From NCBI GenBank assembly GCA_009773455.1, contig WSXU01000014.1, positions 68,078-132,077 of the forward strand: DNA of 64,000 nucleotides, in the 5' to 3' direction. This stretch comes from Bacteroidota bacterium (GTDB taxonomy: Bacteria > Bacteroidota > Bacteroidia > Bacteroidales > Lentimicrobiaceae). Position 1 is the first letter of the stretch; each line of letters starts with the position of its first letter. Position numbers and translations under genes: made by a program. Positions 30,126 through 38,191 of this stretch are shown piece by piece. The notes under the pieces are model-generated. The model did not search any database. It worked only from the letters and a program-made list of their open reading frames with translations, and had not been told where the DNA came from.

Positions 30126-31532
30126 TCACTCTTTTATTATTCGTTTCGTAATTACTGTTTTGTCAAGTAAAATTGATATGGAGTAAACACCAACTGCAAG
30201 GTAGCCCAGGTCTATATATTTATCAGAAATGAAATTTCCTACAAGACGACCCATATAATCAGTTACATGAATTTCGGTTGACCTATTTAAGCCGCTAATC
30301 TCTATATAAAATGTTGTTGGATTTGGAAATATTGAAACTGACTGAAAATCATCATACTCTTCAACCCCCAGGTTGTTGCAGAAATTAAAAATATCAAATG
30401 CCGGCAAAGGAGTATTACCGTTATTAAAGTCAAAAAAGCTGACATTTTCATAAGAAGAACCCTGTCCCCAGAAATCGCACATTCCGGAACTAATCCAAGC
30501 AGGTTCCCAATATAGAATCCCGGAACCACCATTTTTATATACAGTATTTGCCAGATCATATAAATAATCCTTCTGGCCTTGTTTAGAAACAGGATTATTC
30601 AGGATGCCATAATCGTTCATGAAGTTTGGGTAATTGTCAGCATTCTCCGTCGTCCATGGGGCGCCTGTTTCGAATATTACGATCTCCTTATTATAGGTGT
30701 TTTTCAAAGTTTTTATCAAATCACCTAAATTTTGAAGTGTGAGCTGAGTCCAGACCGGATAAAACGAGATTCCGATAATATCATAATTTATGATGTTATT
30801 GGATGCAAAAAGACCTGCCAGCCATTCAGCAGTATTATCAGTAAAATGGAGCGCTTTTTTGACTGATGCTGTATGTGCAAGGTTGAAATTATCCACTGCC
30901 GAAATTGCGACATTAAATTTGTCGGCATCTTCTGGCCATGACCAACCATTGGTGGTTGTCGTTTCATCAATGAATCCCCAGGTTGTTTCGTTCCCAATGG
31001 CCACAATGTCTGGTCTGACTCCCTCAACTTCAAGTCTTTCCAGAACAAAACTTGTGTAATTATAAATTGAATCGAGAAGTAACTCATGTGATAATCCCTC
31101 CCAGGATTTGGGCATCTTCTGTTTACCCGGGTCATTGAAATAATCACCGTAATGTATTGCCAGATTCAACTTCATGCCCTGAGCTCTGGCACGCTGAAAA
31201 GCAATTATAACATCGTTTAAATTGTTTGTTGAAATAGGATTTCCACAATGATCAATAGTATTTTCGGGGGTATGCCACAATCGCATTCTCACCATATCGG
31301 CTCCCCCGTCAGCAAAAATAAAATAAGGATCATTGATATTTCCAGCCTTATCTCTGTATACGCCACCATTGGCTTGAATAGTATTTACATAAGACAAGTC
31401 GGCACCAATAATAAGGCATTGAGATTGTCCATTGTTTATGAAAACAAATGTTGTAACCAAATAAGCTATTGATCTTGATATTATTGACCTAATCCGGTAA
31501 TTCTTAAAGGAAAAATTAGCAGGCTTGAACAT
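30126..31532 (-). CDS. Arabinogalactan endo-beta-1,4-galactanase (GH53-like) with T9SS sorting domain
   Basis: GADLSYVNTIQANGGVYRDKAG; MVRMRLWHTP; NLAIHYGDYFNDPGKQKMPKSW; VAIGNETTWG; EIVIFETGAPWT. Start set at MFKPANF, because the longer ORF to 31679 overlaps the upstream gene. Confidence 0.85.
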   Translation of the reverse strand: MFKPANFSFKNYRIRSIISRSIAYLVTTFVFINNGQSQCLIIGADLSYVNTIQANGGVYRDKAGNINDPYFIFADGGADMVRMRLWHTPENTIDHCGNPISTNNLNDVIIAFQRARAQGMKLNLAIHYGDYFNDPGKQKMPKSWEGLSHELLLDSIYNYTSFVLERLEVEGVRPDIVAIGNETTWGFIDETTTTNGWSWPEDADKFNVAISAVDNFNLAHTASVKKALHFTDNTAEWLAGLFASNNIINYDIIGISFYPVWTQLTLQNLGDLIKTLKNTYNKEIVIFETGAPWTTENADNYPNFMNDYGILNNPVSKQGQKDYLYDLANTVYKNGGSGILYWEPAWISSGMCDFWGQGSSYENVSFFDFNNGNTPLPAFDIFNFCNNLGVEEYDDFQSVSIFPNPTTFYIEISGLNRSTEIHVTDYMGRLVGNFISDKYIDLGYLAVGVYSISILLDKTVITKRIIKE

Positions 31533-31636
31533 GATACTTTTACTTGGTATAATTCTAGATACTGTCTTAATCAGAGGCAACTGATATACAACGGAAAAAA
31601 TTCCGTTATTCTTGTATTGAGCGCCATTTAGAATGG

Positions 31637-31915
31637 TTATTCGTTCCCGATCACAACCGTCCATGGACGTACTTCCCATTCACGGATCAGACCATTCTGA
31701 ACATAGGGATCCATGATCGCGAATTGTTCAGCGACTTCAGGGCCATCCCCTTTAAAAATCAGAACAGCACTGTCGGCAGGATCAGCCATGGCGCCGGCCA
31801 TAACCAATGCGCCTTTTTCATTCGCTTGCCGGGCCAGTTTCAGATGCTCTTCACGGAATTGTCCCCGTTTCTCAATGTAGTTTTCAACTGTTTTGTAGAA
31901 AAGGATATAATACAT
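31637..31915 (-). CDS. YciI-like protein
   Basis: YIEKRGQFREEHLKLARQANEKGALVMAGAMADPADSAVLIFKGD; FAIMDPYVQNGLIREWEVRPW. Confidence 0.9.
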   Translation of the reverse strand: MYYILFYKTVENYIEKRGQFREEHLKLARQANEKGALVMAGAMADPADSAVLIFKGDGPEVAEQFAIMDPYVQNGLIREWEVRPWTVVIGNE

Positions 31916-32008
31916 GGCTTCAGACTTTGAATTTATCCCGGATTTCAGGAATCGGGTTTCCTTTGAAGATTTAGACTTCCTAGGCAGTTTTGTCCGGCCG
32001 GTTGCAGA

Positions 32009-33184
32009 TTATCTGATGACCATCAGTTTCGCGGCAATGGTTGCTTTTCCGTCTATGATAAGATGGACAGAATAAAATCCACTGCTGATGCCATTGGTGT
32101 TCCAGGTTATTGATGATTGGCCTTTTGTCAGGGTTTCAGAATATACCGGCCTGCCCTGGGCATTGCTGATGCAGATCACTGCAGTTCCGGTATACGGGGG
32201 AATGCCAATGGTTGTTGATTCCTGCAATGGATTCGGAAAACAGGACAGCCGGGATTCGTTACCTTCGGGGTTATCGATACCCAATCCGCCCGGAAGTTGC
32301 AACTTGATGCCCACCGGCCTGTGATCTGAAACATTGTTTTCATAAACAGACCATCCGCCTGAAACGCCCTGTTCAGCCTTGATGGTAAGGATTTCTGAGC
32401 CCTGATTCTCAAAGGCCGGGAAAAGTTCACCGGTAATGGCAATGTGGTCAAGGTGCGACGGCCAGTCAGGATAGGACCAGTTGCTGCTGTTTCCGTTGGC
32501 GATATCGGTGTCGGCAAACAGATAGTTTTCATCATCATTGATTATGATCTGGAAAACATTGTCGGAAACTTCATCACTAAGTTCATCGTTCATATCACCA
32601 ACAATAAATACCATGTTATCGGGGAAGTATTCATCAATATACTGCCTGAGCAGAATGCAGGCCCTGTATCGTCTTGTTTCCTCGTCCTCGGGATCGCCGG
32701 TATCCATAACGCCATCGCCGCAACATTTCAGGTGATTGTTGAGAACAATAAAGTTCAGGTTTTTATATTTGAAATCCAGTACCAGGGGTGGCCTTGGAAA
32801 AGGCGCCCAGTAGGAAGATGCCGTATAGATTTCATAAATACGGTTGATCTCCACAGTCGATGTTTTGTAAATATACGCAAGATCGGTGTAGCTTCCCGGC
32901 ACAGCGTAACCGGCATATCCATCCAGATTTTGAACCATCTGGTTGAACAAAGTCAGGTCACCGATTTCCTGTAATGCAATCACATCAACATCCAGGGCAT
33001 AAATTATATTCGTCACGTAATCAATCGTGACTTGTCCCTCCTTCGGAAACTGCTCCAGATTCCAGGTAATTACCTCAAGAGTTGAATCGGTTCCAAAGCC
33101 CAGGACCTTTGGATTCTGTGATTCTGATGAATAGCAAATGATCCAGAAGATCAGAAGTATGGATAACTTTTTCAAAGTGGGCAT
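32009..33184 (-). CDS. Endonuclease/exonuclease/phosphatase family protein with T9SS sorting domain
   Basis: VITWNLEQFP; DVIALQEIGD; NNHLKCCGDG; VIFIVGDMNDE-like; SHLDHIAIT; VSDHRPVGIKLQL; C-term SCFPNPLQ...SSGFYSVHL. Confidence 0.88.
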   Translation of the reverse strand: MPTLKKLSILLIFWIICYSSESQNPKVLGFGTDSTLEVITWNLEQFPKEGQVTIDYVTNIIYALDVDVIALQEIGDLTLFNQMVQNLDGYAGYAVPGSYTDLAYIYKTSTVEINRIYEIYTASSYWAPFPRPPLVLDFKYKNLNFIVLNNHLKCCGDGVMDTGDPEDEETRRYRACILLRQYIDEYFPDNMVFIVGDMNDELSDEVSDNVFQIIINDDENYLFADTDIANGNSSNWSYPDWPSHLDHIAITGELFPAFENQGSEILTIKAEQGVSGGWSVYENNVSDHRPVGIKLQLPGGLGIDNPEGNESRLSCFPNPLQESTTIGIPPYTGTAVICISNAQGRPVYSETLTKGQSSITWNTNGISSGFYSVHLIIDGKATIAAKLMVIR

Positions 33185-33418
33185 AAAATGCAGGTAGTTA
33201 AGGGATATAGCCGCAATATACAGCTAACCGGAATAAATCGGACTGCAAATGTATATTTTTTTCCGAACCATCAGGTATTCATGTAAAATCGACTTTTCTG
33301 CCATAACAGGTGGTGCTATCCTCTCAGGATGATGTTTATAGCCTGTTGAATGTTAGAGTATAAAAAGTGATTAACGAAAGAGAAAAAGTCTACCTGAAGG
33401 TAAATCACCTTTCATGAC

Positions 33419-34678
33419 CTATACCTCACGAATGGCATTCCTGATATGTGGAATTTTACGGTGGAAAATCAAGGCTGCTGTCAGGCAGCATAATCCGGCA
33501 ATGAAAACAGTTACCTGCACTCCGGCAATTTCAGCCAGTCCGCCCATCATCAGGCTGCCGAGGGGCGTGAAACCCATAAACGACATACTGTAGAGGGCAA
33601 CTATCCTGCCACGCATCTGATCGTCGACCATCGATTGGAGGAGCGTATTACTGGACGCGAATTCCACGACCATTCCGAACCCGGTAATCACCAGAAGAGC
33701 CAGCGAAACAAGCAATCCGGACGAAACCGAAAAGGCCATTAACCCGAAGCTGAACATACAGGCCGAAACAAAGATAATTAATGGAATACCCTTCAGTGTA
33801 CTGCGGGTAGCCAGGAAAACAGCACCCGACAATGCCCCTGCACCGATGGCGCCGATAAGGTAACCCAGTGTTTGTGAATTACCATGAAGCACTTCACGGG
33901 CAAATACCGGCATAAAGACCTGAAAGGGCAATCCAAGGAGGCTGGTGGTAATGACCATCACAAGGAGGAACCTGATAGGTAATGATTTATAAGCATATTT
34001 CAGCCCGCTCAGCAGGTCGGAAATAACGGATGTTTTGCTGATGTTTTTTGTATGAACAGAAACCTGCATGGCAAGCAGCGATATTATTACAGCAAGGTAA
34101 CTGAATCCGTTGATCATAAAGCAGATTCCTTCACCGGAAAGTGCAATAAGCAATCCACCCAACGGCGGACCAGCGAACCGTGCGGTATTGAAGAGGGTGG
34201 AGTTCAATGCAATGGCATTCTGAAGGTCTTTGCGGTCGGTTACCATATTAACCAGGAAAGCATGCCTGAAGGGCGTGTCGAAAGCATTCGCGATGCCATT
34301 GAGTGCCGCGGAAACAATGATGTGCCAGACCTGTATTTTTCCTGAAAAGATCAGGAAAGAAACCGTGAGTGCAATCAGCATCGAAATGATCTGGGTTGTT
34401 ACCAAAACCTTGCGCCTGTCAATCCTGTCAGCATACACTCCTGCCAGTGGAGTAAGCAGCAGTGAAGGGATTTGTCCGGCAAAGCCTACAACACCCAGCA
34501 GGAGGGCCGAATCGCTCAACCGGTAAACCAGCCAGCCCAGCGCAATGTTCTGGATCCAGTTTCCCGGCAGGGAAATCAACTGTCCAAAGAAATACAACCG
34601 GTAGTTCCGGTGCCTCAGCGAACGTACAGCATTGGCCGATTTCAGGCGGTCTGTTTTGAAATTTAAATTTGAAAGCAA
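33419..34678 (-). CDS. MFS transporter (EntS-like)
   Basis: RNYRLYFFGQLISLPGNWIQNIALGWLVYRLSDSALLLG; GVYADRIDRRKVLVTTQ. Confidence 0.92.
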   Translation of the reverse strand: MLSNLNFKTDRLKSANAVRSLRHRNYRLYFFGQLISLPGNWIQNIALGWLVYRLSDSALLLGVVGFAGQIPSLLLTPLAGVYADRIDRRKVLVTTQIISMLIALTVSFLIFSGKIQVWHIIVSAALNGIANAFDTPFRHAFLVNMVTDRKDLQNAIALNSTLFNTARFAGPPLGGLLIALSGEGICFMINGFSYLAVIISLLAMQVSVHTKNISKTSVISDLLSGLKYAYKSLPIRFLLVMVITTSLLGLPFQVFMPVFAREVLHGNSQTLGYLIGAIGAGALSGAVFLATRSTLKGIPLIIFVSACMFSFGLMAFSVSSGLLVSLALLVITGFGMVVEFASSNTLLQSMVDDQMRGRIVALYSMSFMGFTPLGSLMMGGLAEIAGVQVTVFIAGLCCLTAALIFHRKIPHIRNAIREV

Positions 34679-34753
34679 GATTGGTGTATTTGCCTTGCAA
34701 AGTTAGCGAATCAGAAGAGATCGGGATTGAAGTACTGGTCTGTATTTTCGTTT

Positions 34754-34863
34754 GACAGGATTAACAGGATTTACATGTTGGACAGGATTATCAGGATTTA
34801 CAGGATTTACAGGATTGAAAGGTTAGAAAGGATTGACAGGTTGGACAGGATTTACAGGATTAA
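34754..34863. repeat. Degenerate 9-bp tandem repeat tract (ACAGGATTT)
   Basis: gacaggattaacaggattta...caggatttacaggatttacaggatt...ggacaggatttacaggatt. Confidence 0.88.
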
Positions 34864-35047
34864 CTGGTGTTTCAGAATGATGTTATGGAGTGGGGAACTC
34901 ATGCTTAAGCCAAGTCGGTGCAGTTTCTTGGACAGAAGAATTCCGGATTTTTGAGGCTTCTTTATTGTTCTCTTACCAAATCTCGCTCAGTTTAATTCCG
35001 GATTTCTTCCATTCACCCGGTTAAATGCCCTGTTCATCGGGAATAAG

Positions 35048-35078
35048 TTTTCGGGCGGGGTAGTGTTATCTATTTTTG
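35048..35078 (+). promoter_or_regulatory. Candidate Bacteroidota promoter (TTTT-N19-TATTTTTG)
   Basis: -10 TATTTTTG at 35071-35078 matches TAnnTTTG; 19-nt spacing to TTTT (consensus TTTG). Confidence 0.5.
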
Positions 35079-35107
35079 CTGCATCATACAAAACCAAACT
35101 ATTATGA

Positions 35108-35165
35108 AACCCACATGTAGTACATACACAAACATGCATGAAAATATCTTTCATACATGTGGGTT
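35108..35165. repeat. 12-bp perfect inverted repeat in the 5' leader of the 35199 gene
   Basis: AACCCACATGTA (35108-35119) / TACATGTGGGTT (35154-35165); inner TGAAA...TTTCA. Confidence 0.8.
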
Positions 35166-35198
35166 CCATCTGACCAATAAAATCAAAATTATCTACAG

Positions 35199-35882
35199 AT
35201 GAAAGCGGGAATTTTAGCACTCGTAATTACAGCAATGCTGTTGGCAGGGCCCGTGAGCGCCCAGCAGAACAATGATGGAAATGATGAAACCTTTCAAACA
35301 GTATTCGGAAATGAACCCGGAGCAGTAGGAGGTTACCTCTCTCTCGGTCTCGGTAACACCATCATTGATGATAATAATGCGTTTACCGGACAGTTTCGCC
35401 TGGCTGCAAGGCTGGGTCACAGCCTATCGATCGGGTTTGCAGGTACCGGATTTTCTGACCGCCTTTATGGATTGAACTACGATCGTCCGGGTCTGACCTC
35501 CGAAGGTTATTTTATTGAAGGAGGATACGGTGGAATCATGTTTGAACCGGTTTTTGCGCCGCGGTTTCCGGTTCATTTTTCATTTCCTGTTTTGATTGGT
35601 GCCGGTGGTATTGCCCTAACCGAAGATAGGAATAACGATGACTGGGATGACTGGAATGACTGGGAAGACTGGGATTACGATTCAGACAACAATGTTCTTG
35701 AAAGCGATGCCTTCCTTGTAATTGAACCGGGTGTTGAACTGGAGTTTAACCTTGCCAGATTCATGAGGTTGGGTGCCGGAATAAGTTACAGGTTTACCAG
35801 TGGCATTACCCTCGAAGGACGCAGTGATTATATGATGAATGGCCTGTCGGGAAACGTTAATCTTAAATTTGGTATTTTCTGA
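35199..35882 (+). CDS. Putative outer-membrane beta-barrel protein with Asp/Trp-rich loop
   Basis: Signal peptide MKAGILALVITAMLLAGPVSAQ; Gly/aromatic barrel pattern; NDDWDDWNDWEDWDYD insert. Confidence 0.7.
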   Translation: MKAGILALVITAMLLAGPVSAQQNNDGNDETFQTVFGNEPGAVGGYLSLGLGNTIIDDNNAFTGQFRLAARLGHSLSIGFAGTGFSDRLYGLNYDRPGLTSEGYFIEGGYGGIMFEPVFAPRFPVHFSFPVLIGAGGIALTEDRNNDDWDDWNDWEDWDYDSDNNVLESDAFLVIEPGVELEFNLARFMRLGAGISYRFTSGITLEGRSDYMMNGLSGNVNLKFGIF

Positions 35883-35925
35883 CCTGGAAATACTGTTTTA
35901 ATTACACGCAAAGGAATTCTTTCAT

Positions 35926-36588
35926 TTGAATACTATTTTGCAGAAAAAGTTGTTAAAAATCTACTTAACAAAAAGACAAATGCTAGCCTACACTGAGAAA
36001 TCCACCCACGAAACATCATACGGAGCTTATTCTTTTGGTTTATTTGCAGGATTCAGACATAAAAATGCACTGTACAGCCAGATTTTATCGGGCGCAGGAC
36101 TACATTCAGGCGATGTGGTTCTGGAAATCAGTTGCGCTGATGAAGAATTCCCGAGAATAACAGCTAAGCTAAACCTGGTCGAAAACGGCCCTCTCGGCGG
36201 ATTGCCCGGGATGCAGGAGGTTATCTCAGTTGAAACCGGGTTTGGCAAAAACAGCAGGGCCAGCGAAGAACTTCCCTGGGCCAACGGAACTTTTGAAACC
36301 ATTGTTTGCATTGGAATCTTTAATCATATTGCCGATCAGGAAGGAGTAATTACCCGTTTGAGGCGATTGCTGTCACCAACAGGCAGATTGATTATCGCTG
36401 ACCAGTGGTTCAGGAAGGCAGGTCCTATGTTTGCCGACCTTCTTCAACCGTATTCCCGAAACAGTGATTTCAGGATTTATTCTCCGGCATTGGTCTCCCG
36501 ACTGTTAAAGAAATCGGGATTCGATCTGGTTGAAACACGCGCTGCCGGAACCACCAATTTTCTCTGTACGGCCACAATTAAACCGTAA
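35926..36588 (+). CDS. Class I SAM methyltransferase-like protein, atypical motif I
   Basis: VLEISCADEEF; LPWANGTFETIVCIGIFNHIADQEGVITRLRRLLSPTGRLIIADQW. Confidence 0.6.
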   Translation: MNTILQKKLLKIYLTKRQMLAYTEKSTHETSYGAYSFGLFAGFRHKNALYSQILSGAGLHSGDVVLEISCADEEFPRITAKLNLVENGPLGGLPGMQEVISVETGFGKNSRASEELPWANGTFETIVCIGIFNHIADQEGVITRLRRLLSPTGRLIIADQWFRKAGPMFADLLQPYSRNSDFRIYSPALVSRLLKKSGFDLVETRAAGTTNFLCTATIKP

Positions 36589-36591
36589 ACT

Positions 36592-37410
36592 ATGATTACC
36601 GGGAACGCTGAGCAGGCGAATCTTTTGGATCCCTATACCAGGGAGCCCCTGAGAATGGAACAAGGATATTTTCTGAACCCGGTCACCAACGACAGGTTCT
36701 ACATCAATGGGGGAATTCCGGTTTTTCTGCCTGAAAACCAGATGAGTGGGGATAACCTTAAATATTCGAGGTTTTACGACAGAATCAGCAGGTTTTATCG
36801 CATTTCATCTGTTCTTTATTGCTGGTTGAAAGGGACTACTGAGCAGAAGGTAAAGAAATTATATCTTGATCAGCTTGAGATCAATGAAGGTGATCGTGTA
36901 CTGGAGGTTTCAATAGGTTCGGCCGATAACCTGCTGCACCTTCCCCGGAATGCATTCTATACCGGTTTTGATATTTCTTTTGGAATGCTGACCATGGCCA
37001 GGAGACAACTAAAACGCTGGAAGATTCAGGCTGATCTTTTCCAGGGAGAAGCAGAGCATCTTCCTTTTGCAGATAACAGTTTTGATGTGGTTTTTCACGT
37101 TGGAGGCATCAATTTCTTCAACGATAAGCAGAAGGCGCTGGCAGAAATGATCAGGGTTGCTAAACCGGGTAGCAAACTGCTGGTGGTTGATGAGACTGAA
37201 TCAATGGTTGTAAATACCTATCAGAAAAATCCATTTTCCAGAAAACTCTACCAACTTGCCGACAGGGACCTTTCGGTACCGGTGCATCTGCTTCCCGGAG
37301 GAATGAAAGAAACTGAAGTGCGGTATTTTTTTGAACAGAAGATTTATTGCCTGACCTTCCGTAAACCCCTGGGAGGTCAACCGGAACCCGATGACCGGAA
37401 ACATCCGTGA
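36592..37410 (+). CDS. Class I SAM-dependent methyltransferase with Trm112-like N-terminus
   Basis: LLDPYTREPLRME...YINGGIPVFLPE; VLEVSIGSADNLLHLP; EHLPFADNSFDVVFHVGGINFFNDKQKALAEMIRVAKPGSKLLVVD. Confidence 0.85.
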   Translation: MITGNAEQANLLDPYTREPLRMEQGYFLNPVTNDRFYINGGIPVFLPENQMSGDNLKYSRFYDRISRFYRISSVLYCWLKGTTEQKVKKLYLDQLEINEGDRVLEVSIGSADNLLHLPRNAFYTGFDISFGMLTMARRQLKRWKIQADLFQGEAEHLPFADNSFDVVFHVGGINFFNDKQKALAEMIRVAKPGSKLLVVDETESMVVNTYQKNPFSRKLYQLADRDLSVPVHLLPGGMKETEVRYFFEQKIYCLTFRKPLGGQPEPDDRKHP

Positions 37411-37487
37411 TGCCGCACAATTGGTAACTTCTTTTAAACACTCACACAACTAACCGGGAAAACTTACGCAGAGAAACGCCAAAGAAA

Positions 37488-38018
37488 ATGGATGCACCCG
37501 CCGGATTGCTCATCAGACCAGAATTAAAAAGTGACTATGAAAAAATTACTGCGCTTCATGATCTTGCATTCGGACAGAAGGGCGAAGGCCGGCTTGTTGA
37601 AGCCCTTCGCCGTAACCCTGTGTTTATAAGAGGTCTTTCGCTGGTTGCTTTGCTTGATGGGAATCTTGTCGGTCATATCCTGTTTTTTCCTGTTCTGGTC
37701 AGGGATGGTCAAAAGGTATTTCGCTCACTGGCATTGGCACCGCTGGCTGTGTTGCCCAATTATCAGCGGAAAGGAATAGGTTCGGCGCTGGTGATCGCCG
37801 GCATTGATGAAGCGCGTGAAGGAAAACACAGATCGGTCATTGTTCTTGGTCACCGGGAGTATTATCCCGGATTTGGTTTCAGACCTGCCATTCATTACGG
37901 AATTCTTCCTCCTTTTGATGTTCCGTCTGATGTCTTTTTTGCTATGGAATTGATTCCCGGCGGACTGGCAGGTGTAAGCGGAACCGTTGAATATCCGCCT
38001 GAATTTTCAGAATTTTGA
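37488..38018 (+). CDS. GNAT N-acetyltransferase
   Basis: LIRPELKSDYEKITALHDLAFG; LAVLPNYQRKGIGSALVIAGID; VLGHREYYPGFGFRPA. Confidence 0.93.
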   Translation: MDAPAGLLIRPELKSDYEKITALHDLAFGQKGEGRLVEALRRNPVFIRGLSLVALLDGNLVGHILFFPVLVRDGQKVFRSLALAPLAVLPNYQRKGIGSALVIAGIDEAREGKHRSVIVLGHREYYPGFGFRPAIHYGILPPFDVPSDVFFAMELIPGGLAGVSGTVEYPPEFSEF

Positions 38019-38191
38019 GCAGTCTGTTTGTGTTTCTTTTTACTCTGAAACTTATTTTTAAATAGTGATTCCGGAAATTAATAAGTTGTATTATAAAGAG
38101 ACTGAGGGCCATTCAAATTTTGTTTCCGGGCTTGTGAAACAGAATAAATTAATGTAGGTTTGGGAAAGTTAATGTCAGGAATTGTTTTATC

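Noticed and set aside
34727-34954. ORF encoding RIYRIYRIERLERIDRLDRIYRI
   Set aside because: Produced by the 9-bp ACAGGATTT repeat staying in frame; no protein-like remainder.
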